Below are positions 26,339-37,552 of a stretch of 64,000 nucleotides of DNA, piece by piece; position 1 is the first letter of the stretch; the number at the start of each line of letters is the position of its first letter. Source of the stretch: Pedobacter sp. SL55 (GTDB taxonomy: Bacteria; Bacteroidota; Bacteroidia; Sphingobacteriales; Sphingobacteriaceae). Under the pieces are notes generated by a model. That model searched no databases. It worked only from the letters and a program-made list of their open reading frames with translations, and was not told the origin of the DNA. The position numbers were made by a program, and so were the translations under genes. The DNA lies in the NCBI RefSeq assembly GCF_026625705.1, contig NZ_CP113059.1, forward strand, positions 3,038,001-3,102,000, in the 5' to 3' direction.

Positions 26339-26346
26339 TATATTTA
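26339..26346 (+). promoter_or_regulatory. Possible -7 element of the SusC promoter
   Basis: tatattta approximates TAnnTTTG, with ttg 24 bases upstream (26315) at about the -33 position. It would give a leader of about 45 bases before the ATG at 26396. Weak match. Confidence 0.35.
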
Positions 26347-26395
26347 CACTGTCAAATATTTGACGCTAACTGATAATAAACCAAATTTTAACTGT

Positions 26396-29300
26396 ATGAG
26401 TAAAATTCTATTAAAAAGAATTTTGCAGAAAATTTCTATAACACTACTCTGGTGTTTTTTTCTGCAATTGAATGTTTTGGCCTTTACGAATGGCGAAGAA
26501 TTATCATTAAAAACAAGCAAATTACTAAATGCAAGTCGAGCAGATGTTTCTGGCGTAGTAAAAGATGATAAGGGCATTGCACTACCTGGCGTAGGGGTAA
26601 GAGTTAAAGGAACTCAACAAGCTGTAAGTACAGATGTAGATGGTAGATTTGTTTTGAAGAATGTACCTGCAAATGCCGTAATTGTATTTACTAGCATCGG
26701 TTTTAAAGAAAAAGAGATAGTTTTTGACGGTAAAACTGTACTTAATGTAATGCTTGAAGAAGATTCTAAAGGGTTAAGTGAAGTAGTTGTGGTGGGTTAT
26801 GGTACACAAAAGAAGGTAAATTTAACCGGTGCTGTAACTGCTATTAGTGGCGACGATTTAAGGAACAGACCTGTGCCAAATGCAACGGCAGCCTTGCAGG
26901 GGCAAGTACCTGGAGTTGTGATAACCAGAGGCAGCGGACAGCCAGGAAAAGAAGGTTACAATTTGAGAATTAGAGGCACTAATTCAATTAACGGCACAGG
27001 TGCGCTGGTATTGGTTGATGGAATCCAGATGGATTTGAATTTGATTAATCCAGATGATATTGAAAGTATTTCATTTCTAAAAGATGCAGCAGCAGCAGCT
27101 ATTTACGGAGCTAGAGCCGCAGGTGGGGTTGTTTTAGTGACCACCAAATCTAGCACCAGCGGAAAAACAAAAGTTAACTTAAATTCATTTTACAGCTTTA
27201 ATATTACTGCACGTCAACCAGAGCGTTTAAACTCTTGGGACGAACAAACTTTGATAGATGAAGCTCGTTTTAATGCAACTGGAGCTAGAGAATTTACGCC
27301 AGAGCAAATCGAATGGTTAAAAAATCCAAATTTTAATTACCGACCAAATTTAACATCAAATCGTTGGGAATATTTCGATAATACAGATTGGATCAAGGCA
27401 GGTATGAGTACCGTAAATCATTCACAAAATCATTCAATTTCTGTTGGTGGTGGTACAAAAGACCTCAACTATCTACTTTCAACTGGTTTTCAAAACAGTG
27501 ATGGGGTGTTGCGCTATGGCCCAGATGATAATTCTAGGTATAATATCAAATTGAATTTGAATAGCCAGATCAATAAATACATTGACGCTAGTTTTATTGT
27601 AGGTTACATTGGTCAAATTACCAATTCAAACTCATTTTCTACAGGGCAAATTGTCAATGCGCTATATCGTGTTAGAACACGCCAATCATTATATACCCCT
27701 GCCGAAGATACTACTGGGCAACCGTATAATGGCGATTTGCAGATTAATGCCGTGGATATTCAGAAAAACGGCGGTTTTACCCGCGAAATGTATGAGAGTT
27801 TTACTGGCAAGGTTGATTTGAAATTCAAAAATTTTATAAAAGGATTGCAAATCAATACCATAGCATGGAGAAATCAAGATTCTTATAATTACGAGCAAAA
27901 CCGAAGAAGTTTAGCTTGGTATGGGCGTAGTAACACCGAGTCGCCTCGTTTTCAGGCGAATGTACCTAATGGAATTACCATTACCAAGAACAGGGGATAT
28001 TACGATAATTTGCAAACGACCGTAGATTACAATCTTCAATTAGCTGACAAACATAATTTCAAAGTGATGGGCGGTGCATCTTATGAGCAGTACCGTAAAG
28101 ATGAGGCTACTGCTGGTGCAACTGGTTTATATAGTAACGATACTTTTAGTTTAAATTTTGCTGATCCTTTAAATAAGACTGCAAGTGATAATGTAGAAAC
28201 ATTTGCTTTTGCTTCTCTTTTGGAAGGTTTAATTACAATTACCTTGAAAGATATTTATTAGAAGCAACTTTCCGTTACGATGGTAGTTCTAGGTTAGATC
28301 CTACCGTTCGTTGGACTTTCTTTCCATCAGTTTCTGCCGGTTGGAGAATTAGTGAGGAAAGCTTCATCAAAAATCAAATCAGAGCCATATCTAACTTAAA
28401 AATTAGAGCATCTTGGGGCCGCATGGGTAATGCAGTTGGTGGTGGAACTGGTAATTACGACTATATTCCTATTCTACTTCCTGGCAATGCTTTGGTGCTG
28501 AATGGAAATAGAGCTAATTACTTCTATCAGTCGCAAGTACCATCTATAGGTAAAACTTGGGAAACAGTTCAATCTGCAAACCTAGGTTTAGATTTTGGTT
28601 TTTTTAAAGAAAAACTTAGCGGTGCTTTTGAGGTTTACGAAAATCGTAACATCAATATGTTCGTTAGAATTAATCGTCCTTCAATTATAGGGGTCGATGT
28701 ACCACAGGTAAATGGTGGAACTTTAAAAAGTTGGGGTTGGGAAACCAATGTAAGATGGAGAGACAAGGTAGGTGCATTAGGTTATACCTTTGGTTTAAAT
28801 TTTTCTGACAACCAAAACGAGTTAATTAATTTTAATGGGGCTCGCCTAGTGGGTACTGGCGGTGTAGTGCAAGGCATAGAAGGTTATCCTTTAAATTCTG
28901 TTTGGGGATACAAAACAGACGGTATTTTCCAATCTGATGCAGAAGCTACGGCTTACAGAGCAAATGTAAATTATCCGTTTTTTGCTAACTCTAAAGCTGG
29001 AGATATTAAATATCTAGACTTGAATGGCGACGGTGTAATTAACGCAGGAAAAGGAACTCCTGATGACTCTGGAGATTTGGTTTATTTAGGTAATACCAGT
29101 GCCAGGTACTCCTATGGTTTCGATCTAGGTTTAAACTGGAAAGGTTTTGATTTCTCAGTAGCTTTTCAAGGTACTTTAAAAAGATCATTCCTTATTGCTA
29201 CCGAAACCTTATCGCCATTAAACGGTACGGCAAATATGCCTTGGACTATCCACATGGATAGATGGACACCTGAAAATCCAGATGCGTTTTTTCCAAGGAT

Positions 29301-29568
29301 GTATCAAACCAGCGATCATAACTATAGGCCATCGGACAGGTGGGTGCAAAACGGAAGTTATATCCGTCTAAAAAACCTACAATTGGGTTACAACATCCCA
29401 TTTAAGAAAAAATATGTTCAAAATGTGAGGGTTTATTTCTCAGGACAAGATTTATGGGAAAGTACCAAAGTAATGAGTGTGTTTGATCCAGAGGTTCCAA
29501 ATGGCGTGAACTCGCAAGCTTATCCATTCTACAGAGCTTACGCATTTGGTTTAAACGTTACATTTTAA
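26396..29568 (+). CDS. SusC/RagA-family TonB-linked outer membrane transporter, frame broken near 28220
   Basis: About 1057 residues once joined. Signal-like start, a carboxypeptidase-D-regulatory-like domain ('VSGVVKDDKGIALPGVGVRV'), the SusC TonB-box region 'LSEVVVVGYGTQKKVNLTGA', plug domain ('LRIRGTNSINGTGALVLVDG', 'SFLKDAAAAAIYGARAAGG') and barrel ending 'FGLNVTF'. The first frame stops at 28261; adding one T in the four-T run at 28218-28221 gives 'FASLFGRFNYNYLERYLLEA' and joins the rest. A homopolymer error fits. It imports oligosaccharides with SusD, which follows 12 bases downstream. Preceded by an operator-like palindrome. Confidence 0.93.
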
Positions 29569-29579
29569 TTCGAGCAATC

Positions 29580-31218
29580 ATGAACAGAAATAAACTATTA
29601 ATCATATTTTTTGCAGCAGCTATTTTGGCGAGCTGTACCAAATTAGATAGAGTACCAGAAACCAATTTTGCAGATACGGGCTATTGGAATACTGAAGTAG
29701 ATCTTCAAAACGCAGCGAATAGACTATATCAGCAAATGGCGGGTCATACGATAGATAATAGGGCAGATGACAATACAGGTCAAGCTATAAATGCCATTAG
29801 TACCGTTAATAGAGATATTCCGTCTACATCTGGCGATTGGAGTGGTCCTTACGAGATGATTTTTACTGCCAATAACATTTTGGAAAAAGGCGGAACGGCC
29901 AAAGTTACTGATGCTGTAAAGAACAGGTATTTTGCAGAAGCTCGTTTTTTCAGGGCTTATGCGTATGCCATGTTGATGGAGAAATACGGCGATGTGCCTT
30001 TAGTATTGAGAACGCTTGGCATTAACGATCCGGATTTAAAAATGCCTAGAACAGCGAGAGCGCTAGTAGCAAATTCAATTTACGAAGATTTGGATTTTGC
30101 TGCGGCCTGGTTGCCAACTAGAGCTGCGTTACCAGCAGCACAATATGGGCGAATCACAAAAAGTTCGGCTTGGGCTTTGAAAGCTCGTGTGGGCTTAATG
30201 GAAGGAACTACCGCAAAGTTTAACAACCTAACTGGGTGGCAAGCTCATCTAAATATTGCCGTAACAGCGGCAACATTGGTAATGGGGCAAGGCCATACTT
30301 TGTTTAACAGCTATTTGGGAGAGTTTACACATGCCGGCGATGGTATGAACAACACCGAAAATATTTTAATGAAGCAATACGCAATTGCTACTCTAACTCA
30401 TAACACTTCTAGAGATTTAGAAAATGGAAGAATTGCACCAACCAGAAACCTTATCCGTCAATATTTATATACTGATGGGCTGCCTGCTTGGAATTCAGAT
30501 CAAACACCAACATCTACACTATCGCCGTTGTTTGTTCCCGAAGCTAATGAAGCTAGTTACAATACAATTTTAGAAAATAGGGACCCTCGTTTAAATACTT
30601 TGCTTTATCGTGCTGGAGAACAGTCGTACCAACGGCCGTGGGTACCGCAAACTGCTTTAGGTTCTAGAACTGCCTATGCTGGTAAAAAAGGGTTTGATGC
30701 CGCTGATTGGGCATCCAATAACAATGCTACTGTACAGAAAAATCTGATCCGCTACGCCGAAGTACTTGCTCATTTATGCAGAGGCTAAGTTTGAGCTTAC
30801 TGAAAGTATTTCTGACGCAGATTTGAATTTAACGGTAAATGCCTTACGTACCCGAGCTGGTTTTGCGCCTCGTTTAACCAATGCTTTTGTGGTTGCTAAC
30901 AACTTGGATATGAGAGAAGAGATTAGAAGAGAAAGAACGGTAGAGTTGGCTTTAGAAGGTTTTAGGTATGGCGATTTAATTAGATGGAAAACGGCAGAAG
31001 TGGTAATGGCAAAACCAATTTTAGGCGGCAAGTATATTGCTAGCGAGTGGGTGGGTACTAACGCTTCTGCTTTGGTGTTAAATGCTGATGGTGTACTAGT
31101 GGTTGAAGATGCGACCAAAAGAAAATGGAACCCAGCTAGAGATTATTTGTATCCAGTACCGTTAAATGAAATTGCATTGAGTGACAATAACGTAACGCAA
31201 AACAAAGGTTGGTTGTAG
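29580..31218 (+). CDS. SusD/RagB-family glycan-binding lipoprotein, frame broken near 30762
   Basis: About 545 residues restored. Lipobox 'AAILASC'. SusD blocks include 'ARFFRAYAYAMLMEKYGDVPLV' and the C-terminal 'RRERTVELALEGFRYGDLIRWK'. The first frame stops at 30788 in 'YAEVLAHLCRG'; removing one base near 30761-30766 restores 'YAEVLLIYAEAKFELTE', a very conserved SusD stretch, and the gene ends at 31218 with 'YPVPLNEIALSDNNVTQNKG'. It binds glycan at the cell surface for delivery to the SusC above. Confidence 0.92.
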
Positions 31219-31237
31219 TATATTAATTTAAACAAAA

Positions 31238-31756
31238 ATGAAAAAACATAAAATATTGATATTACTTCTATCTTCTCTAATCGCATTCTCTTCTTGCGAG
31301 AAAGATGACCCAGATGGACCAGTAGGAGCTGATGGCTATGATAATTTTTATTACGCAGGTTTTTTACCTTGGAATAATACCGCTACAGCCTCAGTGCTTA
31401 GAACACAAACAGATTTGATAAAGTTTCCGGTACAGTTTCATTCGTCGTTTGTAAGAGATTACGATGCGGCAGCAAACTTCACTCTGGTAACAGCAGGTAT
31501 AGCAAACCCAGCAATTTTAGGGCAAGATTTTAATGTGGTAGATAAAAGTGGTAACGCTATCCAGGCCACCAATGGTATTTACAGTTTAAACTTTCCGCAA
31601 GCCAAAGCAAAAGTAGATACCATTTATTTGAAAGTGCTAAATAATACTTTGCCCGGCACACGTAGAATAGAGATTAATTTGGTGCAAAACGAAAACTCCC
31701 AATATAAAGTGGGTACATTCACACAAGCTTTTAAGCGTTTTTTAGAAGTTAGATAA
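31238..31756 (+). CDS. SusCD-associated surface lipoprotein (DUF4843/DUF1735-like)
   Basis: 172 residues with lipobox 'LIAFSSC' and an acidic Asp/Gly/Pro linker ('EKDDPDGPVGADGYD'), a surface-exposure type of signal in this phylum. The rest is beta-rich, with 'KFPVQFHSSFVRDYDAAANF' and 'VDTIYLKVLNNTLPGTRRIE', resembling short lipoproteins that follow susD and often bind glycans. Exact family not established. It starts 19 bases after SusD, and a terminator follows its stop. Confidence 0.65.
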   Translation: MKKHKILILLLSSLIAFSSCEKDDPDGPVGADGYDNFYYAGFLPWNNTATASVLRTQTDLIKFPVQFHSSFVRDYDAAANFTLVTAGIANPAILGQDFNVVDKSGNAIQATNGIYSLNFPQAKAKVDTIYLKVLNNTLPGTRRIEINLVQNENSQYKVGTFTQAFKRFLEVR

Positions 31757-31765
31757 ATAGACACG

Positions 31766-31802
31766 AAACCATCTCAATATAAAATTTATTGAGATGGTTT
31801 TT
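31766..31802 (+). terminator. Rho-independent terminator between the SusCD lipoprotein gene and GH2
   Basis: Perfect 13-bp stem aaaccatctcaat / attgagatggttt with a 9-base loop and a run of five T. It overlaps an in-frame ATG at 31794, which argues that the GH2 gene starts at 31818 instead. Partial read-through may set the ratio of SusCD to enzyme expression. Confidence 0.85.
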
Positions 31803-31817
31803 AAAATATCCTCATTG

Positions 31818-34475
31818 ATGCCAATCACTTTCAAGAAATTCCTATCATTTTTATTATTTGTCGTAGTTTTTACATCTGCTAAAGCCCAAGAGCAAAGCCG
31901 AAAAATAATTTCTATCAACCAAAACTGGCATTTCGCCAAAGACATCCACAAAAAAGGTAACAAACAATTAAAATATACCACAGTAAATATCCCACACACG
32001 TGGAATGCCCTTGATGTACTAGACGACGAGCCTGGCTATTATCGTGGTATTGGTTATTACAAAAAGAAGTTAGACCTTAAATCAGAATGGAAAGGAAAGA
32101 AAATTTATCTCAACTTCGGTGCTGCTAACCAAGAAACGGAAGTTTATCTTAATGGCAAGAAAATAGGTAGCCACATAGGTGGATATACAGGTTTTACCGT
32201 TGCGCTAGATCAGCTAAATTTTGATGGTAAGGATGAATTGGTAGTAAAAGTAGATAACAGTTATAATGAAAGTATTCCGCCTTTAACCGGCGATTTTACT
32301 TTCTTCGGAGGCTTATACCGCGATGTTTCTTTAACGGTGGTAGACCAAGCTCATTTTGCTGATGAAATTTACGGCACAAATGGAGTTTATGTACATGCGG
32401 ATAAAGTTAGCAACGAGAGTGCAACGTTAAATGTGAATGCGAATTGGGTTAACACTTCTTCTTTCATAAATGAGATATTGGTAACTACCACGTTAATTGA
32501 TGCAAAATCAAATAAAGTGGGCGAGAGTAAATGGCTATCTTCAAAAAATCCATCTAGAAATATCAATTTATCGCTACCAAAAATCGAAGTTAAAAATCCT
32601 ACGCTGTGGTCGCCAGAAAACCCATACTTATATCAAACCATTACCAAACTCATTGACTATCAAACCGGCAAGGTGTTAGATGAAGTAAAAACTAATGTAG
32701 GATTTCGCTATTTCAGTTTTGATGCAGATAAAGGTTTTTTCCTTAATGGAAAACTGGTAAAGCTAATTGGTGCTAGTCGCCACCAAGACTTTGCCAAAAT
32801 GGGAAATGCGGTACCGGCTGCATTGCAGGTTAAAGACGTAGCATTGTTAAAGGAAATGGGCGGGAACTTTTTACGTGTGGCACATTATCCTCAAGACCAA
32901 GCAGTGCTAGATGCTTGCGATCGTCTAGGTATTTTGACGTCCGTAGAAATTCCGATAGTAAACGAAATTACCGAAACAGAAGCTTTTTATAACAATTGCA
33001 AAGAGATGCAGTTAGAAATGATCAAGCAAAATTATAACCATACCAGCATAATCATTTGGGCGTATATGAATGAAGTTTTGCTGAAAATGCGTTATGGCAA
33101 AGAACCAGAACGAAAGAAAATCTATTTAAAAAGCATCGAAAATTTAGCACAACAGCTAGAAGAGCTTACTCGTAAAACAGACCCAACAAGATATACCATG
33201 ATGAGTAACCATGGCGATGTAACTGGTTATACTAACGCAGGTTTAGTAAAAATACCTATGATTGTGGGCTGGAATTTGTATCAAGGTTGGTATGGTGGTA
33301 AATCAGAAGATTTTGGACCAAACTTAGATGAAATTCATGCAGCAATGCCCAACAAACCATTAATTGTAACAGAATATGGGGCAGATGTTGATCCACGAAT
33401 ACATGCCGAAAATCCAATTCGTTTTGATAAAAGTTTAGCTTATGGGATGCAGTACCACCAAATTTATATCAGAGATATCTTAAAGCGACCTTTTGTTGCC
33501 GGCGCCGCGGTTTGGAATTTATCAGATTTTAGCTCAGAAACTAGGAACGAGACCATGCCAAGTATCAATAATAAAGGCTTGTTAACTTTAGATAGACAAC
33601 CGAAAAATACCTACTTTCTTTACAAAGCGCATTTCAACAAAAATCCTTATGTAAAAATTGGGGATGGCTCGTGGAAATTAAGAGGAGGAACTTCTACACT
33701 GCAAGAAGTAAGTGTAATTAGTAATTTGGATAGTGCGGAGCTAGTTGTAAACGGTAAACCCCAAGGTAAAAAGAGAGTGGTAGACTGTCTCGTAAGTTGG
33801 AACATCGATTTTAAGTCTGGTAAAAATGAAATTGAAGCCATTGCTTACCAAAGCGAAAAAGTGTTTAAAGATAAATCTACAATTGATTTTGTGCTGCAAC
33901 CACAAGCATTTTTAAATTCATCAGCTTCGCTTAACATTCTTTTAGGATCACAAAGACAGTTCATAGATGATAAAAACCAAATTTGGCTACCAAGTAAACC
34001 GCATCAAGACAATAGTTGGGGGCATATTGGCGGCGAGCCTTTTAAAATTAAAAATAGTAGCCGCCAACAATATGGTTCTGATAAAGACATTAAAGGCACC
34101 CTGAACGATCCGATTTACCAAACGCAGTCGGTAGGCTTAGATGCCTATGAATTAGTAGTTCCTAAAGGAAAGTATGAAGTGACTTTGCATTTTGCCGAGT
34201 TAATGGGTAATGGCATTCAATCGGTTTTACCTTACAATTTAGATAGTTTGGTGGCAACGGGTAAAGAAGTGCCGCCACAACGTATATTCGATGTTTACTT
34301 GAACGGTAAGTTGGTTATTAAAGCACTTAATTTGGCCGCTAAGTATGGTGTGGCTACAAAACTAGAACAGAAATTTGAGTGTGTAGTAGCTGATGATAAA
34401 GGCATTAAACTGGCTTTTAAAAGTATAACAGGTAAACCAGTGCTAAATGCACTGCAATTTAAAAAGATAAATTGA
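31818..34475 (+). CDS. GH2-family glycoside hydrolase with C-terminal malectin-like domain
   Basis: 885 residues from ATG 31818, giving a clean signal peptide 'FLSFLLFVVVFTSAKAQ'. GH2 sugar-binding domain 'VNIPHTWNALDVLDDEPGYY', Ig-like domain, and TIM barrel with the acid/base Glu in 'IIIWAYMNEVLL' and the nucleophile Glu in 'LIVTEYGADVDPR'. After residue about 690 a malectin-like segment appears ('LDAYELVVPKGKYEVTLHFA', 'RIFDVYLNGKLV'). The family includes beta-galactosidases, beta-glucuronidases and beta-mannosidases; specificity is not readable. Probably periplasmic, trimming oligosaccharides imported by SusCD. Confidence 0.9.
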   Translation: MPITFKKFLSFLLFVVVFTSAKAQEQSRKIISINQNWHFAKDIHKKGNKQLKYTTVNIPHTWNALDVLDDEPGYYRGIGYYKKKLDLKSEWKGKKIYLNFGAANQETEVYLNGKKIGSHIGGYTGFTVALDQLNFDGKDELVVKVDNSYNESIPPLTGDFTFFGGLYRDVSLTVVDQAHFADEIYGTNGVYVHADKVSNESATLNVNANWVNTSSFINEILVTTTLIDAKSNKVGESKWLSSKNPSRNINLSLPKIEVKNPTLWSPENPYLYQTITKLIDYQTGKVLDEVKTNVGFRYFSFDADKGFFLNGKLVKLIGASRHQDFAKMGNAVPAALQVKDVALLKEMGGNFLRVAHYPQDQAVLDACDRLGILTSVEIPIVNEITETEAFYNNCKEMQLEMIKQNYNHTSIIIWAYMNEVLLKMRYGKEPERKKIYLKSIENLAQQLEELTRKTDPTRYTMMSNHGDVTGYTNAGLVKIPMIVGWNLYQGWYGGKSEDFGPNLDEIHAAMPNKPLIVTEYGADVDPRIHAENPIRFDKSLAYGMQYHQIYIRDILKRPFVAGAAVWNLSDFSSETRNETMPSINNKGLLTLDRQPKNTYFLYKAHFNKNPYVKIGDGSWKLRGGTSTLQEVSVISNLDSAELVVNGKPQGKKRVVDCLVSWNIDFKSGKNEIEAIAYQSEKVFKDKSTIDFVLQPQAFLNSSASLNILLGSQRQFIDDKNQIWLPSKPHQDNSWGHIGGEPFKIKNSSRQQYGSDKDIKGTLNDPIYQTQSVGLDAYELVVPKGKYEVTLHFAELMGNGIQSVLPYNLDSLVATGKEVPPQRIFDVYLNGKLVIKALNLAAKYGVATKLEQKFECVVADDKGIKLAFKSITGKPVLNALQFKKIN

Positions 34476-34825
34476 TGGGGCTGCCAACCAGAATACAAGC
34501 CATCGATGTGTTTTAAATAAATTAATATGCTGTACGCAAACGTTTCCGCAATTAATTGTTATTTTTTTTAATGAAATAAGTAGCTCAGAATAAGGTAAAT
34601 GAAGCGATTTTATATACACCTTCGAATTTTATCTTTTAACTGTTTTTTTTATTTAAAGTGTTGATAATTAATTATTTATTTTTATGACGCTATAAATTAA
34701 CTCGATGAAAAAGCCTGTTGATGATCAACCCTCTTCGTGTATTTTATACAACAAGAAGTGGTTGGCTAATTCAAATAGGTTTTGTAGCTTCATCATTTTA
34801 ATTGGTTAACCAAATAGTAAGCTGT
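34476..34825. other. 350-bp AT-rich regulatory gap
   Basis: Contains the second LacI-type palindrome (34534-34549) followed by about 270 bases of AT-rich sequence with no coding region. The second GH2 gene starts after it, so this is likely a separate regulated promoter region. Confidence 0.55.
34534..34549. promoter_or_regulatory. LacI-type operator candidate upstream of the second GH2 gene
   Basis: acgcaaacgtttccgc matches the site at 26133 over its first 12 bases (acgcaaacgttt) and is 6 of 8 symmetrical. The shared core in front of two separate transcription units of one locus suggests a common regulator. Confidence 0.55.
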
Positions 34826-37291
34826 ATGTTCAAACAAGTGAGAATAATTTTTCTATTTCTTTTTATTGCAAATCACTCGCTGCAGGCTCAACAAGCCAAG
34901 CGTTTAAATACAGACTGGGAGTTTGTAAAGCAAGATTTAGGCGGTATTTGGGAAGCCGTTCGACCTGTGGGTAAAGGTAATCCCGAAGAACTTCCGTTTT
35001 GGCAAAAAGTAAACCTGCCACATTGTTTTAACGCAACAGATGCGGTTGATCCAGATGTGCATTACTACCAAGGGGCGGGCTGGTATCGTACCAATCTGGA
35101 TATTGAAAATCCGTACCAAAATGGTAGAACTTTGCTACACTTTGAAGGTGCAGGACAAAAAACACAGGTTTATATCCACACTACAAAAGTAGCCGAACAC
35201 GTTGGTGGTTACGATGAATGGACAGCAGATATTACCGACGCAGTAGCAAGATTCAAAAAATCGTCACTTTTCAAGTCTCAATTTAAAGGAAAAGTTCCAG
35301 TGATTATCCGTTGCGATAACACTCGTGATCTAGAAATGATGCCTTCGAGCTTGTCAGATTTTAACGTATATGGTGGTATTTATCGCTACCTAAATCTAGT
35401 TTACAACCCACAATTAGCGATAGATAAAGTATTTGCACATGCAACAGTTGATGCTAAAGGTGCACAAGGTAAACTTACATTAAAAGCTCGTTTCTTAAAT
35501 CAAGATAACTTAAAAGAGGCTGCGGTTAAAATTGACTTGGTAGATCCTAACGGAAAAACTGTTTTTACGGCAAATAAAAATATAGCCAATTTTAATGGCG
35601 ATGAATTATTGGTAGAAACCAATGTGAAATCACCAAAACTGTGGTCTATAGAAGTGCCACAGCAATACGAAGTAAGGGTTAGCTTAACGGCCAATGGACA
35701 AACGTACAACACTACACAGAAAATAGGATTTAGGCATTTCGAGTTTGTGAAAAAAGGGCCATTTACGTTGAATGGGAAACGAGTTTTGCTACGTGGTACG
35801 CACAGGCACGAAGATCATGCTGGCGTAGCGGCAGCCATGACCGAAGAAATGATGGTAACAGAGATGAAGATGATGAAAGAAATGGGCGTAAATTTCATCC
35901 GTTTAGGGCACTATCAACAATCTCGTATCATCTTAGATTTATGTGATAGCTTAGGTATTTTAGTTTGGGAAGAAATTCCGTGGTGCCGTGGTGGTTTGGG
36001 CGGAGCGGTTTACCAAGAACAGGGCAAGCGGATGCTTACCAATATGATCGAGCAGCATTATAACCATCCATCTATTATTATTTGGGGCTTAGGTAATGAA
36101 AATGACTGGCCAGGCGATTTCATTGAGTTCGATAAAGAAAAAATAAGAACTTACATGAAAGAGCTGAATGATTTATCGCACAAACTAGATCCATCAAGAA
36201 GTACAGCGATTAGACGCTGCGATTTCTGTAGAGATATTGTAGATGTGTATTCTCCTTCTATTTGGGCTGGTTGGTACCGCGGTAACTACACCGAATATAA
36301 AGAGATATCTAAAAGCGAATTTGATAAATCTGAACGTTTTCTACACGTAGAATGGGGCGGAGATAGCCATGCTCGTCGCCATTCGGAAAATCCAGACAAT
36401 GCGTTAGCAAAAATTAAAACAGGTGGCGGCGGAGATGAAAGAGCTGGCGATGCTTCTCTTTATGGCGGTGGCGCAAGGGTAAGTAAAGATGGCGACTGGA
36501 GCGAAAGCTATATCGCAAACTTGATTGACTGGCACTTAAAAGAACAAGAAACTATGCCTTGGTTAACAGGTACAGCTTATTGGCCTTTCAAGGATTTTAG
36601 TACACCTATTAGACCAGAAAATCCCGTGCCTTATGTGAACCAAAAAGGCGTAGTAGAACGAGATTTTACTAAAAAGGAATCGTTTTACATTTTCCAATCT
36701 TATTGGACGGATAAACCAATGGCGCATATTTATGGACACTCTTGGCCTGTGCGCTGGGGAGCTGAAGGAGAAGAAAAAATGGTAAAGGTATATTCTAATT
36801 GTGATGAAGCCGAGCTGTTTGTAAACGGTAAAAGTTTAGGAGTTAAAAAACGCAACAGCCAAGATTTTCCGGCTGCGGGTTTACGTTGGTTGGTGCCAAT
36901 GCAAAAAGGAACCTATCATATTAAAGTTGTTGCCAAAAAGAGTAAAGTAACGGTAACCGATGAAATTACACAAGAATACCAGACAGAGAAATGGGGCAAG
37001 CCAGCTAAGTTGGTACTTCAGAAAATAAGTGAAGCCAATGGTTTAGTTAAGGTAGAAGTTAAGGCTTATGATGCCAACAACGTACTTTGTTTAGATGCAG
37101 CAACAGAAGTTAAATTCAAATTATTAGGCGATGGAGCCTTGATTAAAGACCAGGGAACTTCTACCGCATCTTCTAAAGTTCAGCTTTATAACGGAAGAGC
37201 AGCAATTAGCCTCAAAACAAATGATAAAAAGAATGTGGTGTCAGTAAGTGCCGCAGGTTTACCAACTGAGTTTTTAACGGTTGAAAAATAA
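34826..37291 (+). CDS. GH2-family glycoside hydrolase
   Basis: 821 residues from ATG 34826; an earlier TTG is less likely because the ATG directly precedes the signal peptide 'IIFLFLFIANHSLQAQ'. Sugar-binding domain 'VNLPHCFNATDAVDPDVHYY'; barrel with acid/base Glu in 'IIIWGLGNENDWPG' and nucleophile candidate in 'RFLHVEWGGDSHARRHSENP'. The 'VEWGGD' context differs from the 'TEYG' of the neighbouring GH2, so the two enzymes probably act on different linkages. The C-terminal 100 residues are beta-rich Ig-like ('VEVKAYDANNVLCLDAATEV'). Part of the uronic-acid glycan locus. Confidence 0.88.
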   Translation: MFKQVRIIFLFLFIANHSLQAQQAKRLNTDWEFVKQDLGGIWEAVRPVGKGNPEELPFWQKVNLPHCFNATDAVDPDVHYYQGAGWYRTNLDIENPYQNGRTLLHFEGAGQKTQVYIHTTKVAEHVGGYDEWTADITDAVARFKKSSLFKSQFKGKVPVIIRCDNTRDLEMMPSSLSDFNVYGGIYRYLNLVYNPQLAIDKVFAHATVDAKGAQGKLTLKARFLNQDNLKEAAVKIDLVDPNGKTVFTANKNIANFNGDELLVETNVKSPKLWSIEVPQQYEVRVSLTANGQTYNTTQKIGFRHFEFVKKGPFTLNGKRVLLRGTHRHEDHAGVAAAMTEEMMVTEMKMMKEMGVNFIRLGHYQQSRIILDLCDSLGILVWEEIPWCRGGLGGAVYQEQGKRMLTNMIEQHYNHPSIIIWGLGNENDWPGDFIEFDKEKIRTYMKELNDLSHKLDPSRSTAIRRCDFCRDIVDVYSPSIWAGWYRGNYTEYKEISKSEFDKSERFLHVEWGGDSHARRHSENPDNALAKIKTGGGGDERAGDASLYGGGARVSKDGDWSESYIANLIDWHLKEQETMPWLTGTAYWPFKDFSTPIRPENPVPYVNQKGVVERDFTKKESFYIFQSYWTDKPMAHIYGHSWPVRWGAEGEEKMVKVYSNCDEAELFVNGKSLGVKKRNSQDFPAAGLRWLVPMQKGTYHIKVVAKKSKVTVTDEITQEYQTEKWGKPAKLVLQKISEANGLVKVEVKAYDANNVLCLDAATEVKFKLLGDGALIKDQGTSTASSKVQLYNGRAAISLKTNDKKNVVSVSAAGLPTEFLTVEK

Positions 37292-37355
37292 GAGTAGGCA
37301 CTTTGTCATTCTGGACATAATGAAGAATGCGTAGTAGCTACGAAATAAATTTATT

Positions 37356-37504
37356 AACCACAAAGACACAAAGAACACAAAGGTTTAATATTTATGTTGC
37401 CAGCACTCCAACAACAGATATAGCTAAGGTAGGCATCTCCGCCAACATCTAGTGATTAGAGATTAATGTGCTCACGTTGGCGTCCTCGCCAATGTGTAGC
37501 TACT
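37356..37504. repeat. Intergenic repeat cluster
   Basis: aaccacaaagacacaaagaa...aaaggtt (37356-37385), then an inverted pair around 'ggcatctccgccaacat' and 'acgttggcgtcctcgccaat' (37421-37504). Both resemble dispersed Bacteroidota intergenic repeats. No gene in this 260-bp gap. Confidence 0.6.
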
Positions 37505-37552
37505 AAAATAAATATTTGATGATATCGTCAAAACTTAAAATTAACTACAACG

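Noticed and set aside
31794..31817. GH2 gene start at the ATG at 31794
   Set aside because: It lies inside a strong terminator stem, and the next ATG (31818) starts a clean signal peptide.
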